A stretch of DNA of 64,000 nt from Sediminibacter sp. Hel_I_10 (GTDB lineage Bacteria > Bacteroidota > Bacteroidia > Flavobacteriales > Flavobacteriaceae). Below the pieces are notes generated by a model. That model did not search any database, had not been told where the DNA came from, and saw only the letters and a program-made list of their open reading frames with translations. The translations under genes and the position numbers were made by a program. Below are positions 26,586 through 36,750 of this stretch, one piece after another (the stretch's first letter is position 1; every line of letters starts with the position of its first letter). The DNA lies in assembly GCF_000688335.1 (NCBI RefSeq), contig NZ_JHZX01000001.1, forward strand, positions 2,604,001 to 2,668,000. The letters run 5' to 3'.

Positions 26586-28892
26586 ATGAATCATAATTAT
26601 ATAAAACCAGATGCTTGGTCCATCATAGAAGAAGGATTTAATCAAGAGCATGTTAAATCATCCGAAAGTTTATTTAGCATTGGTAACGGGGCCATGGGCC
26701 AACGTGCCAATTTTGAAGAGCATTATTCCGGTAAGACCTTTCAAGGAAGCTATATTGCTGGCGTTTACTACCCAGATAAAACACGAGTAGGCTGGTGGAA
26801 AAATGGTTACCCAGAATATTTTGCCAAAGTATTAAACGCACCAAATTGGATAGGGATTGATGTAGCCGTTAATGGCGAGGTACTAGATTTGGCCAAATGT
26901 AATAAGGTAGACCATTTCCGTAGAGAACTCAATATGAAAGAAGGTTGGTTGTCTCGAAGTTTTACGGCCACTCTTCAAAACTTTACAGAGATCAAAGTTG
27001 AGGTCAAGCGTTTTTTGAGTTTGGATATGGATGAGGTTGGGGCTATTCAATACCAAATTACACCAATAAATAAAGATGCTCACGTTCAGTTCTCGCCTTA
27101 TTTAGATAATGGTATTACCAATGAAGATACCAATTGGGATGATAAATTTTGGGATGTACTCGCCGTTGATCATGATGGTGATCAGGCATTTATTACATCA
27201 CGTACCATGAAGACCCATTTTTATGTATGCACAGCCATGCATACTCAGGTATCTATAAATGGTGAGCCCACAAACCAAGAGAAAGACGTGGATGCTGGTG
27301 CAGATAAAATCATGTTTTCTTATCAAAACGATGTCAAAAAAGGTGATGTGATCACAATGACCAAGTTTGGTGGGTATACGGTAGATCGTAATCATGATCA
27401 AAACGAATTGGTTTCGGTTGCAAAAAAGACACTTCAAGAAGCTATGAATATTGGCTTTGACGCTTTATTGGCACAACAAAAAGAGGCATGGGCAAAAATT
27501 TGGCACATGTCTGATATTACCATTGAGGGAGACGTTGCTGCACAACAGGGTATTCGTTTCAATATCTTTCAGCTTAATCAAACCTATCTTGGTAAGGATG
27601 CAAGACTTAACATAGGGCCTAAAGGTTTTACAGGTGAAAAGTACGGGGGAAGCACGTATTGGGACACTGAAGCGTATTGCATACCATTTTACATGGCTAC
27701 TAAAGATCAAGAAGTGGCTAGAAACTTATTGGCTTACCGCTATAACCATTTAGAAAAGGCCATTGAAAATGCCGAAAAACTTGGGTTTTCACATGGAGCA
27801 GCACTCTATCCTATGGTGACCATGAACGGTGAAGAATGTCATAATGAGTGGGAAATTACCTTTGAGGAAATTCACCGTAACGGTGCAATTGCTTTTGCTA
27901 TCTACAACTATTTTAGATTTACAGGAGACTTCAGTTATATTCCAGAGAAAGGATTAGAGGTGCTTATTGGCATTTCTAGATTTTGGCAACAGCGCGCTAC
28001 CTTTTCCGAAGCAAAAAATAAATATGTCATATTAGGGGTTACGGGTCCTAATGAGTATGAAAATAATATCAACAATAACTTCTATACGAATTACATGGCC
28101 AAGTGGTGTATTGAATATACCCTAGAGGTCATTGGTAAGGTTAAAGATGGTTATGCTGATGATTATGCAAGGATTAAGGGCAAGACAAAAATTACAGACA
28201 ATGAGCTAGATCAATGGGAAAAAGTAGCGAGTGAAATGTACTTTCCTTTTGACAAAGAGCGAAATATTTATTTACAACAGGATGGCTTCTTGGATAAAGA
28301 GCTCATCACTGTAGCCAATTTGCATAAGTCGCAACGCCCAATTAATCAAAAATGGTCATGGGATCGTATTTTGCGTTCACCATATATCAAACAAGCCGAT
28401 ACCTTGCAAGGGTTTTACTTCTTTGAAGATCATTTTTCTACGGAGGAACTAGAACGCCATTTTGATTTTTATGAGCCATTCACCGTTCATGAAAGTTCAC
28501 TTTCGCCTTGTGTACATAGTATACAGGCTGCCAAACTAGACCGTATGGATCAAGCCTATATGTTCTATTTGAGAACCTCAAGATTAGATTTAGACGATTA
28601 TAATAAAGAGGTAGAAGAAGGATTGCACATTACCTCTATGGCTGGGACTTGGATGAGTATTGTAGAAGGTTTTGGTGGTATGCGCGTTAAAGAAGACGCA
28701 CTGTCTTTTGATCCTAAAATTCCTAATGAATGGGAAGCCTATTCCTTTAAAATCAATTTCAGGAATCAAATCTTAAAAATTAACGTCAGCAAAGCAGAAA
28801 CAACTTTTGAACTAGAAGGGGATACCGAGATTGATATCTTGGTCAATGGTAAAGTGGTAGCCGTTGGACCCAATACTTTAGTAACTGTTTAA
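26586..28892 (+). CDS. GH65 maltose phosphorylase (or related disaccharide phosphorylase)
   Basis: A 768-residue cytosolic enzyme without a signal peptide. It has the GH65 N-terminal beta-sandwich (about 1-260), the linker, the (alpha/alpha)6 barrel (about 320-690) and a small C-terminal beta domain. The general acid lies in WEITFEEIHRNGA (Glu pair 427-428). GH65 phosphorylases invert the linkage and yield beta-glucose-1-phosphate; maltose is the usual substrate, but trehalose, kojibiose and nigerose enzymes share the fold. The neighbouring beta-PGM and alpha-glucan genes make maltose likeliest. It is 30 bases after pgmB and is followed by a terminator-like hairpin. Confidence 0.92.
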   Translation: MNHNYIKPDAWSIIEEGFNQEHVKSSESLFSIGNGAMGQRANFEEHYSGKTFQGSYIAGVYYPDKTRVGWWKNGYPEYFAKVLNAPNWIGIDVAVNGEVLDLAKCNKVDHFRRELNMKEGWLSRSFTATLQNFTEIKVEVKRFLSLDMDEVGAIQYQITPINKDAHVQFSPYLDNGITNEDTNWDDKFWDVLAVDHDGDQAFITSRTMKTHFYVCTAMHTQVSINGEPTNQEKDVDAGADKIMFSYQNDVKKGDVITMTKFGGYTVDRNHDQNELVSVAKKTLQEAMNIGFDALLAQQKEAWAKIWHMSDITIEGDVAAQQGIRFNIFQLNQTYLGKDARLNIGPKGFTGEKYGGSTYWDTEAYCIPFYMATKDQEVARNLLAYRYNHLEKAIENAEKLGFSHGAALYPMVTMNGEECHNEWEITFEEIHRNGAIAFAIYNYFRFTGDFSYIPEKGLEVLIGISRFWQQRATFSEAKNKYVILGVTGPNEYENNINNNFYTNYMAKWCIEYTLEVIGKVKDGYADDYARIKGKTKITDNELDQWEKVASEMYFPFDKERNIYLQQDGFLDKELITVANLHKSQRPINQKWSWDRILRSPYIKQADTLQGFYFFEDHFSTEELERHFDFYEPFTVHESSLSPCVHSIQAAKLDRMDQAYMFYLRTSRLDLDDYNKEVEEGLHITSMAGTWMSIVEGFGGMRVKEDALSFDPKIPNEWEAYSFKINFRNQILKINVSKAETTFELEGDTEIDILVNGKVVAVGPNTLVTV

Positions 28893-28904
28893 TTAAAAAG
28901 AATT

Positions 28905-28940
28905 GACCTGCTGACTTTCCAAAGTTAGCAGGTCTTTTAT
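28905..28940 (+). terminator. Hairpin between the phosphorylase and SusA-like genes
   Basis: GACCTGCTGACTTT pairs with AAAGTTAGCAGGTC (14 positions, one mismatch, 2-base loop) and is followed by TTTTAT. It lies 13 bases after the GH65 stop and 14 bases before the next ATG, so it may end or attenuate the cytosolic part of the operon before the glycosidase part. Confidence 0.7.
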
Positions 28941-28953
28941 TAATGATTATAAT

Positions 28954-30942
28954 ATGAAGACATTCAAACTAAAAGACATGTTGAGATACAGTGCTATAGC
29001 TCTAATGCTTTTGGTATTTGGATGCAAAAATGAAAACACCAAAGCTGCTACGGAAGCTAAATCATCAGCAGAAACAGCCTTCATTGATCAAAATGATATT
29101 GAACGGATTGAGCCCCCAAATTGGTGGGTAGGGTTTGAAAATGATACGTTACAGTTATTGGTAAAACATGATCATATTGCGAGTTATTCGCCTCAAATTA
29201 ATGCCGATGGCATTTCAATTCAAAAGGTGACCAAAGGTGATAACAGCAACAACTATCTTTTTATTGATATTATTATTGCTGAAGGGACTTCCGCAGGAAC
29301 ATTCAATATTCAGTTCAAAAATGATCAAGACGATACCTTAATAGCTACTTATGAGCTAAAAGCCCGCGAAAAATCGGCTCAAGATTTTATTGGTTTTGAT
29401 AGTAGTGATGCCATTTACTTAATCACACCAGATCGATTTGCAAACGCCAACGCGCTTAATGACACCCCGCTTTCTATGGAAGGCCAACCTGAACTTTTAG
29501 AGCAAACCGTTGATCGCAGTAATGATTATGCCAGACATGGCGGCGATATTGAGGGCATTACCCAACATTTGGACTATATTTCCAATCTCGGTTTTACAGC
29601 CGTTTGGCCACAGCCGTTGTTAATCAATGACATGAAACATGCGTCTTACCATGGGTATGCCATAACCGATCTGTATAGGTTAGATCCTCGTTTTGGAACC
29701 TTGAGCGCTTATCAAGAGCTTTCTCAAGCCTTAAAGCAAAAGGAGATGAAACTCATTATGGATCAAGTGGCCAACCATTGCGGAATAGAGCACTGGTGGA
29801 TGAAAGATCTTCCATTTAAGGATTGGGTGAATCTTCAAAAAAACTATGAGGATCATATAGAGCATTGGAACAACGATGTTACTATGAACTCAAACCATAG
29901 GCGTACCACCAATCAAGATACTTATGCTTCAAAGGCAGACCATGATGCACTTTCCCAAGGTTGGTTTGTATCTACTATGCCAGATTTGAATCAGCGTAAC
30001 CCATTTATGGCAACCTATCTCATCCAAAATAGTATTTGGTGGATAGAAACCGCACAATTGGATGGCATTCGTCAAGACACCTATCCTTATCCTGATAAAA
30101 CCTTTATGAGTCACTGGGCAGGTGCTATCATGACCGAATATCCAAATTTTAGTATTGTAGGTGAGGAGTGGAGTTACAATCCCTTGCTCATTGGCTATTG
30201 GCAAGATGGGGCTAATAATAAAGATGGGTACGACTCCAATTTAAGATCTACTATGGATTTTGCCATGCAAGCTAATGTCATAGCGGCCCTCAATGAAGAA
30301 GAAAGTTGGGATAAAGGCCTAGTAAAAATATATGAGGGACTTGCTAATGATTTTCATTATGCCAGCCCAAAAGACATTATGGTCTTTCCAGATAACCATG
30401 ATATGAGTCGCGTTTTTACGCAACTTAAAGGAGATATCGCTAACACAAAAATGGCGTTGGCAACCTATGCCATGATGCCTAGAATACTTCAAATGTATTA
30501 TGGCACAGAGATCTTGATGAATGATTTTGAGAATCCTGGCGATCATGGGTTAATCAGGACAGACTATCCTGGTGGATGGGAAGGCGACACCAAAAATGCC
30601 TTTACAGGAGCAGGACTTTCTTCGGAAGAAAAGGACATGCAATCTTTCGTTAAAAAATTGCTCAATTACCGTAAAACCAGTGATGCCATTCACGATGGAA
30701 AGACATTGCATTTTGCACCCGAAAACGGCATTTATGTATTGAGCAGAAGTCTTAATGATGAAACTGTGGTCTTGATTTTGAATAAAAATCAAAAGGCAAC
30801 AGCTTTAGATCTCAAACGTTTTGCTGAAATGGGATTGGATGGACAAACACTAAAAAATGTAATTTCTGAAGAAACTGTAAAATGGCAAGACAGTATCCAG
30901 TTGTCCAACAAAGGACTTGTGTTGTTAACTACGAAACAATAA
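28954..30942 (+). CDS. SusA-like GH13 neopullulanase/cyclomaltodextrinase lipoprotein
   Basis: A 662-residue SPII lipoprotein (Cys24 in VFGCKNE). It has an N-terminal cyclomaltodextrinase-type beta domain (about 45-140, PPNWWVGF), the GH13 barrel (about 150-560) and a C-terminal beta domain. Catalytic residues: nucleophile D375 in GIRQDTYPY, acid/base E404 in VGEEW and D483 in DNHDMSR. It resembles Bacteroides SusA, which degrades maltodextrins and pullulan in the periplasm. The acylated N-terminus places it on the inner face of the outer membrane or in the periplasm. It is the first of six consecutive glycosidase genes. Confidence 0.92.
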   Translation: MKTFKLKDMLRYSAIALMLLVFGCKNENTKAATEAKSSAETAFIDQNDIERIEPPNWWVGFENDTLQLLVKHDHIASYSPQINADGISIQKVTKGDNSNNYLFIDIIIAEGTSAGTFNIQFKNDQDDTLIATYELKAREKSAQDFIGFDSSDAIYLITPDRFANANALNDTPLSMEGQPELLEQTVDRSNDYARHGGDIEGITQHLDYISNLGFTAVWPQPLLINDMKHASYHGYAITDLYRLDPRFGTLSAYQELSQALKQKEMKLIMDQVANHCGIEHWWMKDLPFKDWVNLQKNYEDHIEHWNNDVTMNSNHRRTTNQDTYASKADHDALSQGWFVSTMPDLNQRNPFMATYLIQNSIWWIETAQLDGIRQDTYPYPDKTFMSHWAGAIMTEYPNFSIVGEEWSYNPLLIGYWQDGANNKDGYDSNLRSTMDFAMQANVIAALNEEESWDKGLVKIYEGLANDFHYASPKDIMVFPDNHDMSRVFTQLKGDIANTKMALATYAMMPRILQMYYGTEILMNDFENPGDHGLIRTDYPGGWEGDTKNAFTGAGLSSEEKDMQSFVKKLLNYRKTSDAIHDGKTLHFAPENGIYVLSRSLNDETVVLILNKNQKATALDLKRFAEMGLDGQTLKNVISEETVKWQDSIQLSNKGLVLLTTKQ

Positions 30943-31030
30943 TTTATAATGTTTGAATTGAAATAAGTTTCAGTGAAACGATGTTTCCCAAGAAAAAATT
31001 CAACGATGATTAAAAAGATTTAAAAGGTCA

Positions 31031-33421
31031 ATGAGAACGCTAAAATTATTTATTCTATTTCTAGTTGGCATACAACTATCGTTTGCTCAAAACCCAGACC
31101 GTAGTTATGAGTCTCATAAACAGGATAAAGATAAGTTAACGGTAAAGACCAATGATGGTGTTTATGTGTTTCAAATTTATACTGAAAATATTATTGAAAC
31201 AACCTTTATTCCAAATGGTGAAGCTCAAAAAACACCTTCTCATGCAGTGGTTTTACAGCCTAAACCTGGCCCAGTCGCTTTAGGTGTTTTTGAAGAGTTC
31301 ATTTTGTATAGCGGTAAGTATATCTCCGTTACCATCACAAAACAGCCATTTAAAATCACCTATAAGCACGATGGAGAACCCATCATTTCAGAAAAATTGG
31401 GATACGTTAAAAATGATAGTTTAGAAACCATACAATTCAACCTAGACAAAGAAGAAGTGCTCTATGGCGGCGGTGCGAGAGCTTTGGGAATGAATCGCAG
31501 GGGCAACCGATTAGAACTCTACAACAAGGCGCATTATGGGTATGAAACCCGTTCTGAACTTATGAATTTCACCATGCCCATTGTCATCTCTTCAAAGCAG
31601 TACCTAGTACATTTTGATAATGCACCAATTGGGTTTTTAGACCTAGATAGTAACGATGATGATACGTTAACTTATGAAACCATTTCGGGACGTAAGACCT
31701 ATCAAGTCATTGTTGGCGAGTCTTGGTATGATCTCATAGATCAATATACCGATTTAACAGGGAAACAGCCCATGTTGCCCCGTTGGGCTTTAGGGAATTT
31801 CTCGAGCAGGTTTGGCTATCACACCCAAAAGGAAGTGATAGAAACGATTGATCAATTTAGAGCAGAAGACATTCCTGTAGACGCCATTATTCTAGATCTA
31901 TATTGGTTTGGAAAAGAACTGAAGGGCACCATGGGAAATCTGGCTTTTGATCGAGATTCTTTCCCAAATCCTGAGCAAATGATCAAGGATTTGCACGATA
32001 GAAATGTAGAGACGGTATTAATAACAGAGCCTTTTGTGTTGACCACTTCTAATCGTTGGCAAGAGGCGGTAGATCAAGATGTGCTTGCTAAGGACAGCTT
32101 AGGTCATCCCTATAAATTTGATTTTTACTTCGGAAACACGGGCTTGATTGATATCTATGCTCCAAAAGGGGAACAATGGTTTAAAAACATTTACAAAGAT
32201 TTGGCCGCTATGGGCGTCAATGGTTTTTGGGGAGATTTGGGCGAGCCAGAAGTCCATCCCTCAGCCTTAATTCATGCTACAGGTACAGCAGATGAAGTTC
32301 ATAATATTTACGGCCACGATTGGGCAAAATTAGTTCAAGAAGCAAGTTTAGAAACTAACCCAAACAAAAGACCTTTTGTATTAATGCGTGCAGGGTATTC
32401 TGGGTCACAACGCTACGGTTTAGTGCCTTGGTCTGGAGATGTCAATAGAACTTGGGGAGGCTTGCAAAGTCAGCCAGAAATTGCACTTCAAATGGGTATG
32501 CAGGGTTTGGCTTATATGCACAGTGATCTCGGTGGTTTTGCAGGAGCAAATCTCGATGATGAATTATATGTACGATGGTTACAGTACGGCGTTTTCAATC
32601 CCATATTTAGACCACATGCGCAAGAAGAAGTACCTAGTGAACCCATTTTTAGAAGTAAAAAAGCCAAAGCATTAGCAAAACAGGCGATCGAGTTGCGCTA
32701 TAAATTATTACCTTATAACTATAACCTAATGTTTGAAAACAATCAAACAGGAACCCCCTTAATGCGACCATTATTTTTTGAGGAAGCAGATAACCCTAAG
32801 TTGTTTGATTATTCTGAAGCCTATTTGTGGGGCCCCGATATTCTAGTCGCTCCAGTTTTAAAGTCCGGACAAATAACTAAAGATGTCTATTTTCCGAAGA
32901 ACTCCAATTGGTATGATTTCTATACCGATGAAAAGATGGAGGGCGGACAAACAAAAACCATTCAAACTAAAGAACAATCCATACCAACATTTGTTAGAGG
33001 TGGCAGTTTTATTCCTATGGTAGAAAACCTAAATTCCACTAAAGATCATCAACTCCAAGATTACCAACTGCATTACTATTTTGATGACTCAATCTCAACA
33101 TCTGAACGTGAATTTTATAACGACAATGGCGAAGTTGCTGCCCATGAAAAGGGGATTTATGAGATTTTGGAGTATCAAGCAAATTACGAGGATAACAGGC
33201 TAGAATTTGCATTCGAATTAGAAAAAGGGGTCAACCTAAGCCTCTCTAAAAAGTTAATTCAATTCGTAATCCACAATATATCCCAGCAGCCTAAAACAAT
33301 CAAGTTAAATTCTAAAAGTGTAGAAAGTAAATGGGATGCGCAAGCAAAAACAGTAACTGTTCCGATTTCTTGGGATACGAGTTCGCAAAATATCAAGATT
33401 AAAATAAAACTAGCCAAATAA
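31031..33421 (+). CDS. GH31 alpha-glucosidase, periplasmic
   Basis: A 796-residue protein with an ordinary signal peptide (cleavage near SFA-Q20). It has an N-terminal galactose-mutarotase-like beta-sandwich, the GH31 barrel (about 245-590) and C-terminal beta domains. The nucleophile is D402 in WGDLGEPEVHP and the acid/base is D470 in WSGDVNRTWGG. It should remove terminal alpha-glucosyl residues (alpha-1,4 or alpha-1,6) from oligosaccharides brought in by SusCD. Some GH31 act on xylosides or transfer glucose; the context favours glucosidase. It lies seven bases before the next GH13 gene. Confidence 0.92.
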   Translation: MRTLKLFILFLVGIQLSFAQNPDRSYESHKQDKDKLTVKTNDGVYVFQIYTENIIETTFIPNGEAQKTPSHAVVLQPKPGPVALGVFEEFILYSGKYISVTITKQPFKITYKHDGEPIISEKLGYVKNDSLETIQFNLDKEEVLYGGGARALGMNRRGNRLELYNKAHYGYETRSELMNFTMPIVISSKQYLVHFDNAPIGFLDLDSNDDDTLTYETISGRKTYQVIVGESWYDLIDQYTDLTGKQPMLPRWALGNFSSRFGYHTQKEVIETIDQFRAEDIPVDAIILDLYWFGKELKGTMGNLAFDRDSFPNPEQMIKDLHDRNVETVLITEPFVLTTSNRWQEAVDQDVLAKDSLGHPYKFDFYFGNTGLIDIYAPKGEQWFKNIYKDLAAMGVNGFWGDLGEPEVHPSALIHATGTADEVHNIYGHDWAKLVQEASLETNPNKRPFVLMRAGYSGSQRYGLVPWSGDVNRTWGGLQSQPEIALQMGMQGLAYMHSDLGGFAGANLDDELYVRWLQYGVFNPIFRPHAQEEVPSEPIFRSKKAKALAKQAIELRYKLLPYNYNLMFENNQTGTPLMRPLFFEEADNPKLFDYSEAYLWGPDILVAPVLKSGQITKDVYFPKNSNWYDFYTDEKMEGGQTKTIQTKEQSIPTFVRGGSFIPMVENLNSTKDHQLQDYQLHYYFDDSISTSEREFYNDNGEVAAHEKGIYEILEYQANYEDNRLEFAFELEKGVNLSLSKKLIQFVIHNISQQPKTIKLNSKSVESKWDAQAKTVTVPISWDTSSQNIKIKIKLAK

Positions 33422-33428
33422 GTTTATA

Positions 33429-35327
33429 ATGAAACACAACAATCTCTATATCCTTACGCTAATTATGCTATGCTTTTTTGGCTGTAAAAACGAAACAAAA
33501 CCATCAGACATGGAGCCTAACCAAAATGTCGATTCGATACAGAAACCTATGAAGAAAAAAGAAGTTGTTTACCAAGTCTTTACCAGACTCTTCGGAAATA
33601 CAAACACCACCAACAAACCCTGGGGAACTTTAGAAGAAAATGGGGTTGGAAAGTTTAATGATTTTACAGACAAAGCACTTGGCGAGATTAAAGATTTAGG
33701 CATTACCCACATTTGGTACACTGGGGTTCCGCATCATGATGTGATTACCGATTATACACAATTTGGGATTTCAAATGACGATCCAGATATTGTAAAAGGA
33801 CGAGCAGGTTCTCCCTATGCCGTAAAAGATTACTATAACGTCAATCCCGATTTGGCTGTTAATGTCGACAATCGTTTGGAAGAATTTGAAGCCTTGATTG
33901 AACGATCACATAAAGCAGGCTTAAAGGTTATTATCGATATCGTTCCAAATCACGTGGCTCGAAACTATCAGAGTTTAACAAATCCTGAGGGAATTTCAGA
34001 TTTTGGAGCAGATGATGATAAGACAGTGACCTATAACGTAGATAATAATTTTTATTACAATCCTGGAGAGCCGTTTCAAGTTCCAAATTGGAAAAATGGT
34101 TACCAGCCTTTGGGAGGTGAAACCCACCAAATGGCCGATGGAAAATTTAAGGAAATCCCAGCAAAATGGACGGGAAATGGTTCACGTGCCTCCCAGCCTG
34201 ATATGAATGATTGGTATGAAACAGTTAAAGTCAACTACGGAATTTCTCCCGATGGTGTTAAGGATTTTGACGAATTACCAGAGGGCTTCGAGAATGAAAA
34301 CTATAAAGCGCATTTTGAATTTTGGAAAGACAAAACCGTTCCCAGTTCTTGGGTCAAGTTTAAGGATATTGCCTTATACTGGACAAATAAGGGCATTGAT
34401 GGTTTCCGATTTGATATGGCCGAAATGGTGCCAGTAGAGTTTTGGAGCTATATGAACTCAGCGATCAAAATGGAAAATCCAGATGCATTTCTATTGGCAG
34501 AAGTTTATAATCCTAGCCTTTATCGAGCGTATATCAAAAAAGGGAAAATGGATTATTTGTACGATAAAGTACAGCTTTACGATACCTTAAAACACGTGAT
34601 GCAAGGTCACGGAAAGACAGATCACATCCCGCCAATTCAAGAAGATCTAAAAGATATTGAGCACCATATGCTTCACTTTTTAGAAAACCATGACGAGCAA
34701 CGTATTGCCAGCCCGGATTTTGCTGGTAGTGCCAAAAAAGGAAAACCTGCCATGGTGGTATCTACTGCCATAAGCACATCTCCTACCATGATTTATTTCG
34801 GACAAGAATTTGGAGAGCCCGCTCAAGAAGATTTGGGTTTTGGTGACCCCACGAGAACTTCCATTTTTGACTATGGAAGCGTTCCAAGTTACGTGCGTTG
34901 GGTAAATGATAAGCAATTTGATGGCGGTCAATCTACACCAAAAGAAAAAGAATTAAGAGATTTCTATAAACGACTCCTAAACTTTACCATCAACAGCCCG
35001 GCTTTGGCAGGACACTATGCAGATATCCACTTGTATAATCAGCAACATACAGAATGGTATAACGACAAGGTCTTATCTTTTGTGCGCTGGAGCGAAGATG
35101 AAAAATTAATTGTCATTTCAAATTTTGATGCCAATAATGCCTTTGGTTTTGAACTTCAAATCCCTTCGGAAATTTTAAACGCATGGCAACTCGGTTCTGG
35201 CGAATATCAATTTGAAGACCAGCTCTACAATGCGTATAAGCCTATACTCAAAGTTAATGAAGATCACGCCACAATTAGAGTAGACATCAAGCCATTGGAG
35301 TCCTTTATTCTTAAAATGAAGTCGTAA
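33429..35327 (+). CDS. GH13 alpha-amylase-family lipoprotein
   Basis: A 632-residue SPII lipoprotein (Cys19 in FFGCKNE) with one GH13 barrel and a C-terminal beta domain. Region I is IDIVPNHVA, the nucleophile D329 lies in DGFRFDMAE, the acid/base E358 in LLAEVY and D422 in ENHDEQR. A longer B domain than usual follows region I (about 190-290). The stop and the next gene's ATG share one base (TAATG), so translation is coupled to the following GH13. The product specificity (amylase, oligo-alpha-glucosidase or transferase) cannot be read from the motifs. Confidence 0.9.
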   Translation: MKHNNLYILTLIMLCFFGCKNETKPSDMEPNQNVDSIQKPMKKKEVVYQVFTRLFGNTNTTNKPWGTLEENGVGKFNDFTDKALGEIKDLGITHIWYTGVPHHDVITDYTQFGISNDDPDIVKGRAGSPYAVKDYYNVNPDLAVNVDNRLEEFEALIERSHKAGLKVIIDIVPNHVARNYQSLTNPEGISDFGADDDKTVTYNVDNNFYYNPGEPFQVPNWKNGYQPLGGETHQMADGKFKEIPAKWTGNGSRASQPDMNDWYETVKVNYGISPDGVKDFDELPEGFENENYKAHFEFWKDKTVPSSWVKFKDIALYWTNKGIDGFRFDMAEMVPVEFWSYMNSAIKMENPDAFLLAEVYNPSLYRAYIKKGKMDYLYDKVQLYDTLKHVMQGHGKTDHIPPIQEDLKDIEHHMLHFLENHDEQRIASPDFAGSAKKGKPAMVVSTAISTSPTMIYFGQEFGEPAQEDLGFGDPTRTSIFDYGSVPSYVRWVNDKQFDGGQSTPKEKELRDFYKRLLNFTINSPALAGHYADIHLYNQQHTEWYNDKVLSFVRWSEDEKLIVISNFDANNAFGFELQIPSEILNAWQLGSGEYQFEDQLYNAYKPILKVNEDHATIRVDIKPLESFILKMKS

Positions 35328-36730
35328 TGATAAAAACAGTTTTAAGTGTGTTGTTGCTATCTTTAATTTTGTCTTGCAACAATACAAAAGAAATGAATGA
35401 TAGTGAACAACAAAATATTGAGGACACCTTAGGTGTTTTTCAACCTAAAGACTACGTTAAGTTAACGCATCCCGAGTGGAGTAAGAATGCCGCAATATAT
35501 CAGTTAAACACCAGACAGTTTTCAGAAGAAGGTACCTTTAAAGCAGCGCAATCCCAATTACCACGTCTCAAAGACCTAGGGATTGATATTATTTGGTTAA
35601 TGCCAATACATGCTATAGGCGCAAAAAATAGAAAAGGGAGTTTGGGCAGTCCTTACTCCGTAAAAGATTATTATAGCGTGAATCCTGAATTTGGTACGTT
35701 GCAAGACCTGAAGAATTTTGTAAAGGCAGCTCATGATCAAGGCATGTATGTTATTTTAGATTGGGTTGCCAACCATACTGCTTGGGATAACATTTTGGTA
35801 GAACAGAACCCAGATTGGTACGCTAAAGATTATAAAGGCGATTTTCGACCGACACCTTGGTGGGACTGGAGCGATATTATAGATTTGGATTATAGCAAAC
35901 CAGAGCTTAGAAAATACATGACAGAAGCTTTAAAGTATTGGGTTGTAGAAACCGATATTGACGGATACCGTTGTGATGTTGCGGGTTTTGTACCCATAGA
36001 TTTCTGGAATAATGTAAGGCAAGAATTAGATGCCATAAAACCTGTGTTCATGTTGGCGGAATGGGAAAGTAGAGATTTACATGCTCAAGCTTTTGATATG
36101 ACCTATGCTTGGAGTTGGAATGAAACCATGCATAAAATCTGTAAGGGTGAAAAAGATGTCAACGGATTGTACGTGTATTATTCCTGGAACGAAAGCGCAT
36201 TTCCCAAAAACAGTATGCGCATGACCTTTGTTAGTAACCACGATATGAATTCATGGGAAGGTACCATGTATGAGCAATTTGGAGATGGTCTTGAAGCAGC
36301 TATTGTCTTATCTGTGGTAGGCGATGGCATGCCATTAATTTATAATGGACAGGAAGCAGGAAACAACAAACGATTGGAATTTTTCGAAAAAGATCTTATT
36401 CAATGGAAAACGGATACCATTGGAGTATTATATCAAAATCTATTTGCTCTTATGAAATCAAACACTGCGTTGTGGCATGGGAAATGGGGAGCAACGATGA
36501 TTAAAGTGCCTAATAGTGATGAAAGCGAGGTGCTGAGTTTTGTTCGTCAAAACGAAAAAGATAAGATCTTTGCCGTTTTTAATTTTTCTGAAAAGACAAA
36601 AACGGTAACCTTCAAAGAAACTCTTTACCACGGCAACTATAGAGACCTTAGAGCAGACAGCATCACCGCATTTGATGCCAATTCTCAAATAGAATTGAAA
36701 CCATGGAGCTATAGAGTTTTTATCAAATAA
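35327..36730 (+). CDS. Compact GH13 alpha-amylase lipoprotein
   Basis: A 467-residue SPII lipoprotein (Cys17 in LILSCNN) with a short GH13 barrel. It has LMPIHAIGAKNRKGSLGSPY, region I DWVANHTAWD, nucleophile D217 in GYRCDVAG, acid/base E245 in LAEWE and D306 in VSNHDMNSW. The small size and the motif GSPYSVKDYYSVNPEFG are typical of a Bacteroidota group annotated as alpha-amylase. It is translationally coupled to the preceding GH13 gene and is followed by another GH13 after 20 bases. Confidence 0.9.
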   Translation: MIKTVLSVLLLSLILSCNNTKEMNDSEQQNIEDTLGVFQPKDYVKLTHPEWSKNAAIYQLNTRQFSEEGTFKAAQSQLPRLKDLGIDIIWLMPIHAIGAKNRKGSLGSPYSVKDYYSVNPEFGTLQDLKNFVKAAHDQGMYVILDWVANHTAWDNILVEQNPDWYAKDYKGDFRPTPWWDWSDIIDLDYSKPELRKYMTEALKYWVVETDIDGYRCDVAGFVPIDFWNNVRQELDAIKPVFMLAEWESRDLHAQAFDMTYAWSWNETMHKICKGEKDVNGLYVYYSWNESAFPKNSMRMTFVSNHDMNSWEGTMYEQFGDGLEAAIVLSVVGDGMPLIYNGQEAGNNKRLEFFEKDLIQWKTDTIGVLYQNLFALMKSNTALWHGKWGATMIKVPNSDESEVLSFVRQNEKDKIFAVFNFSEKTKTVTFKETLYHGNYRDLRADSITAFDANSQIELKPWSYRVFIK

Positions 36731-36750
36731 TAATAAGCAAGAGTTAGAGC

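Noticed and set aside
30943-31030. Terminator in the gap before GH31
   Set aside because: Only a weak GTTTCA/TGAAAC pairing without a T run is present.
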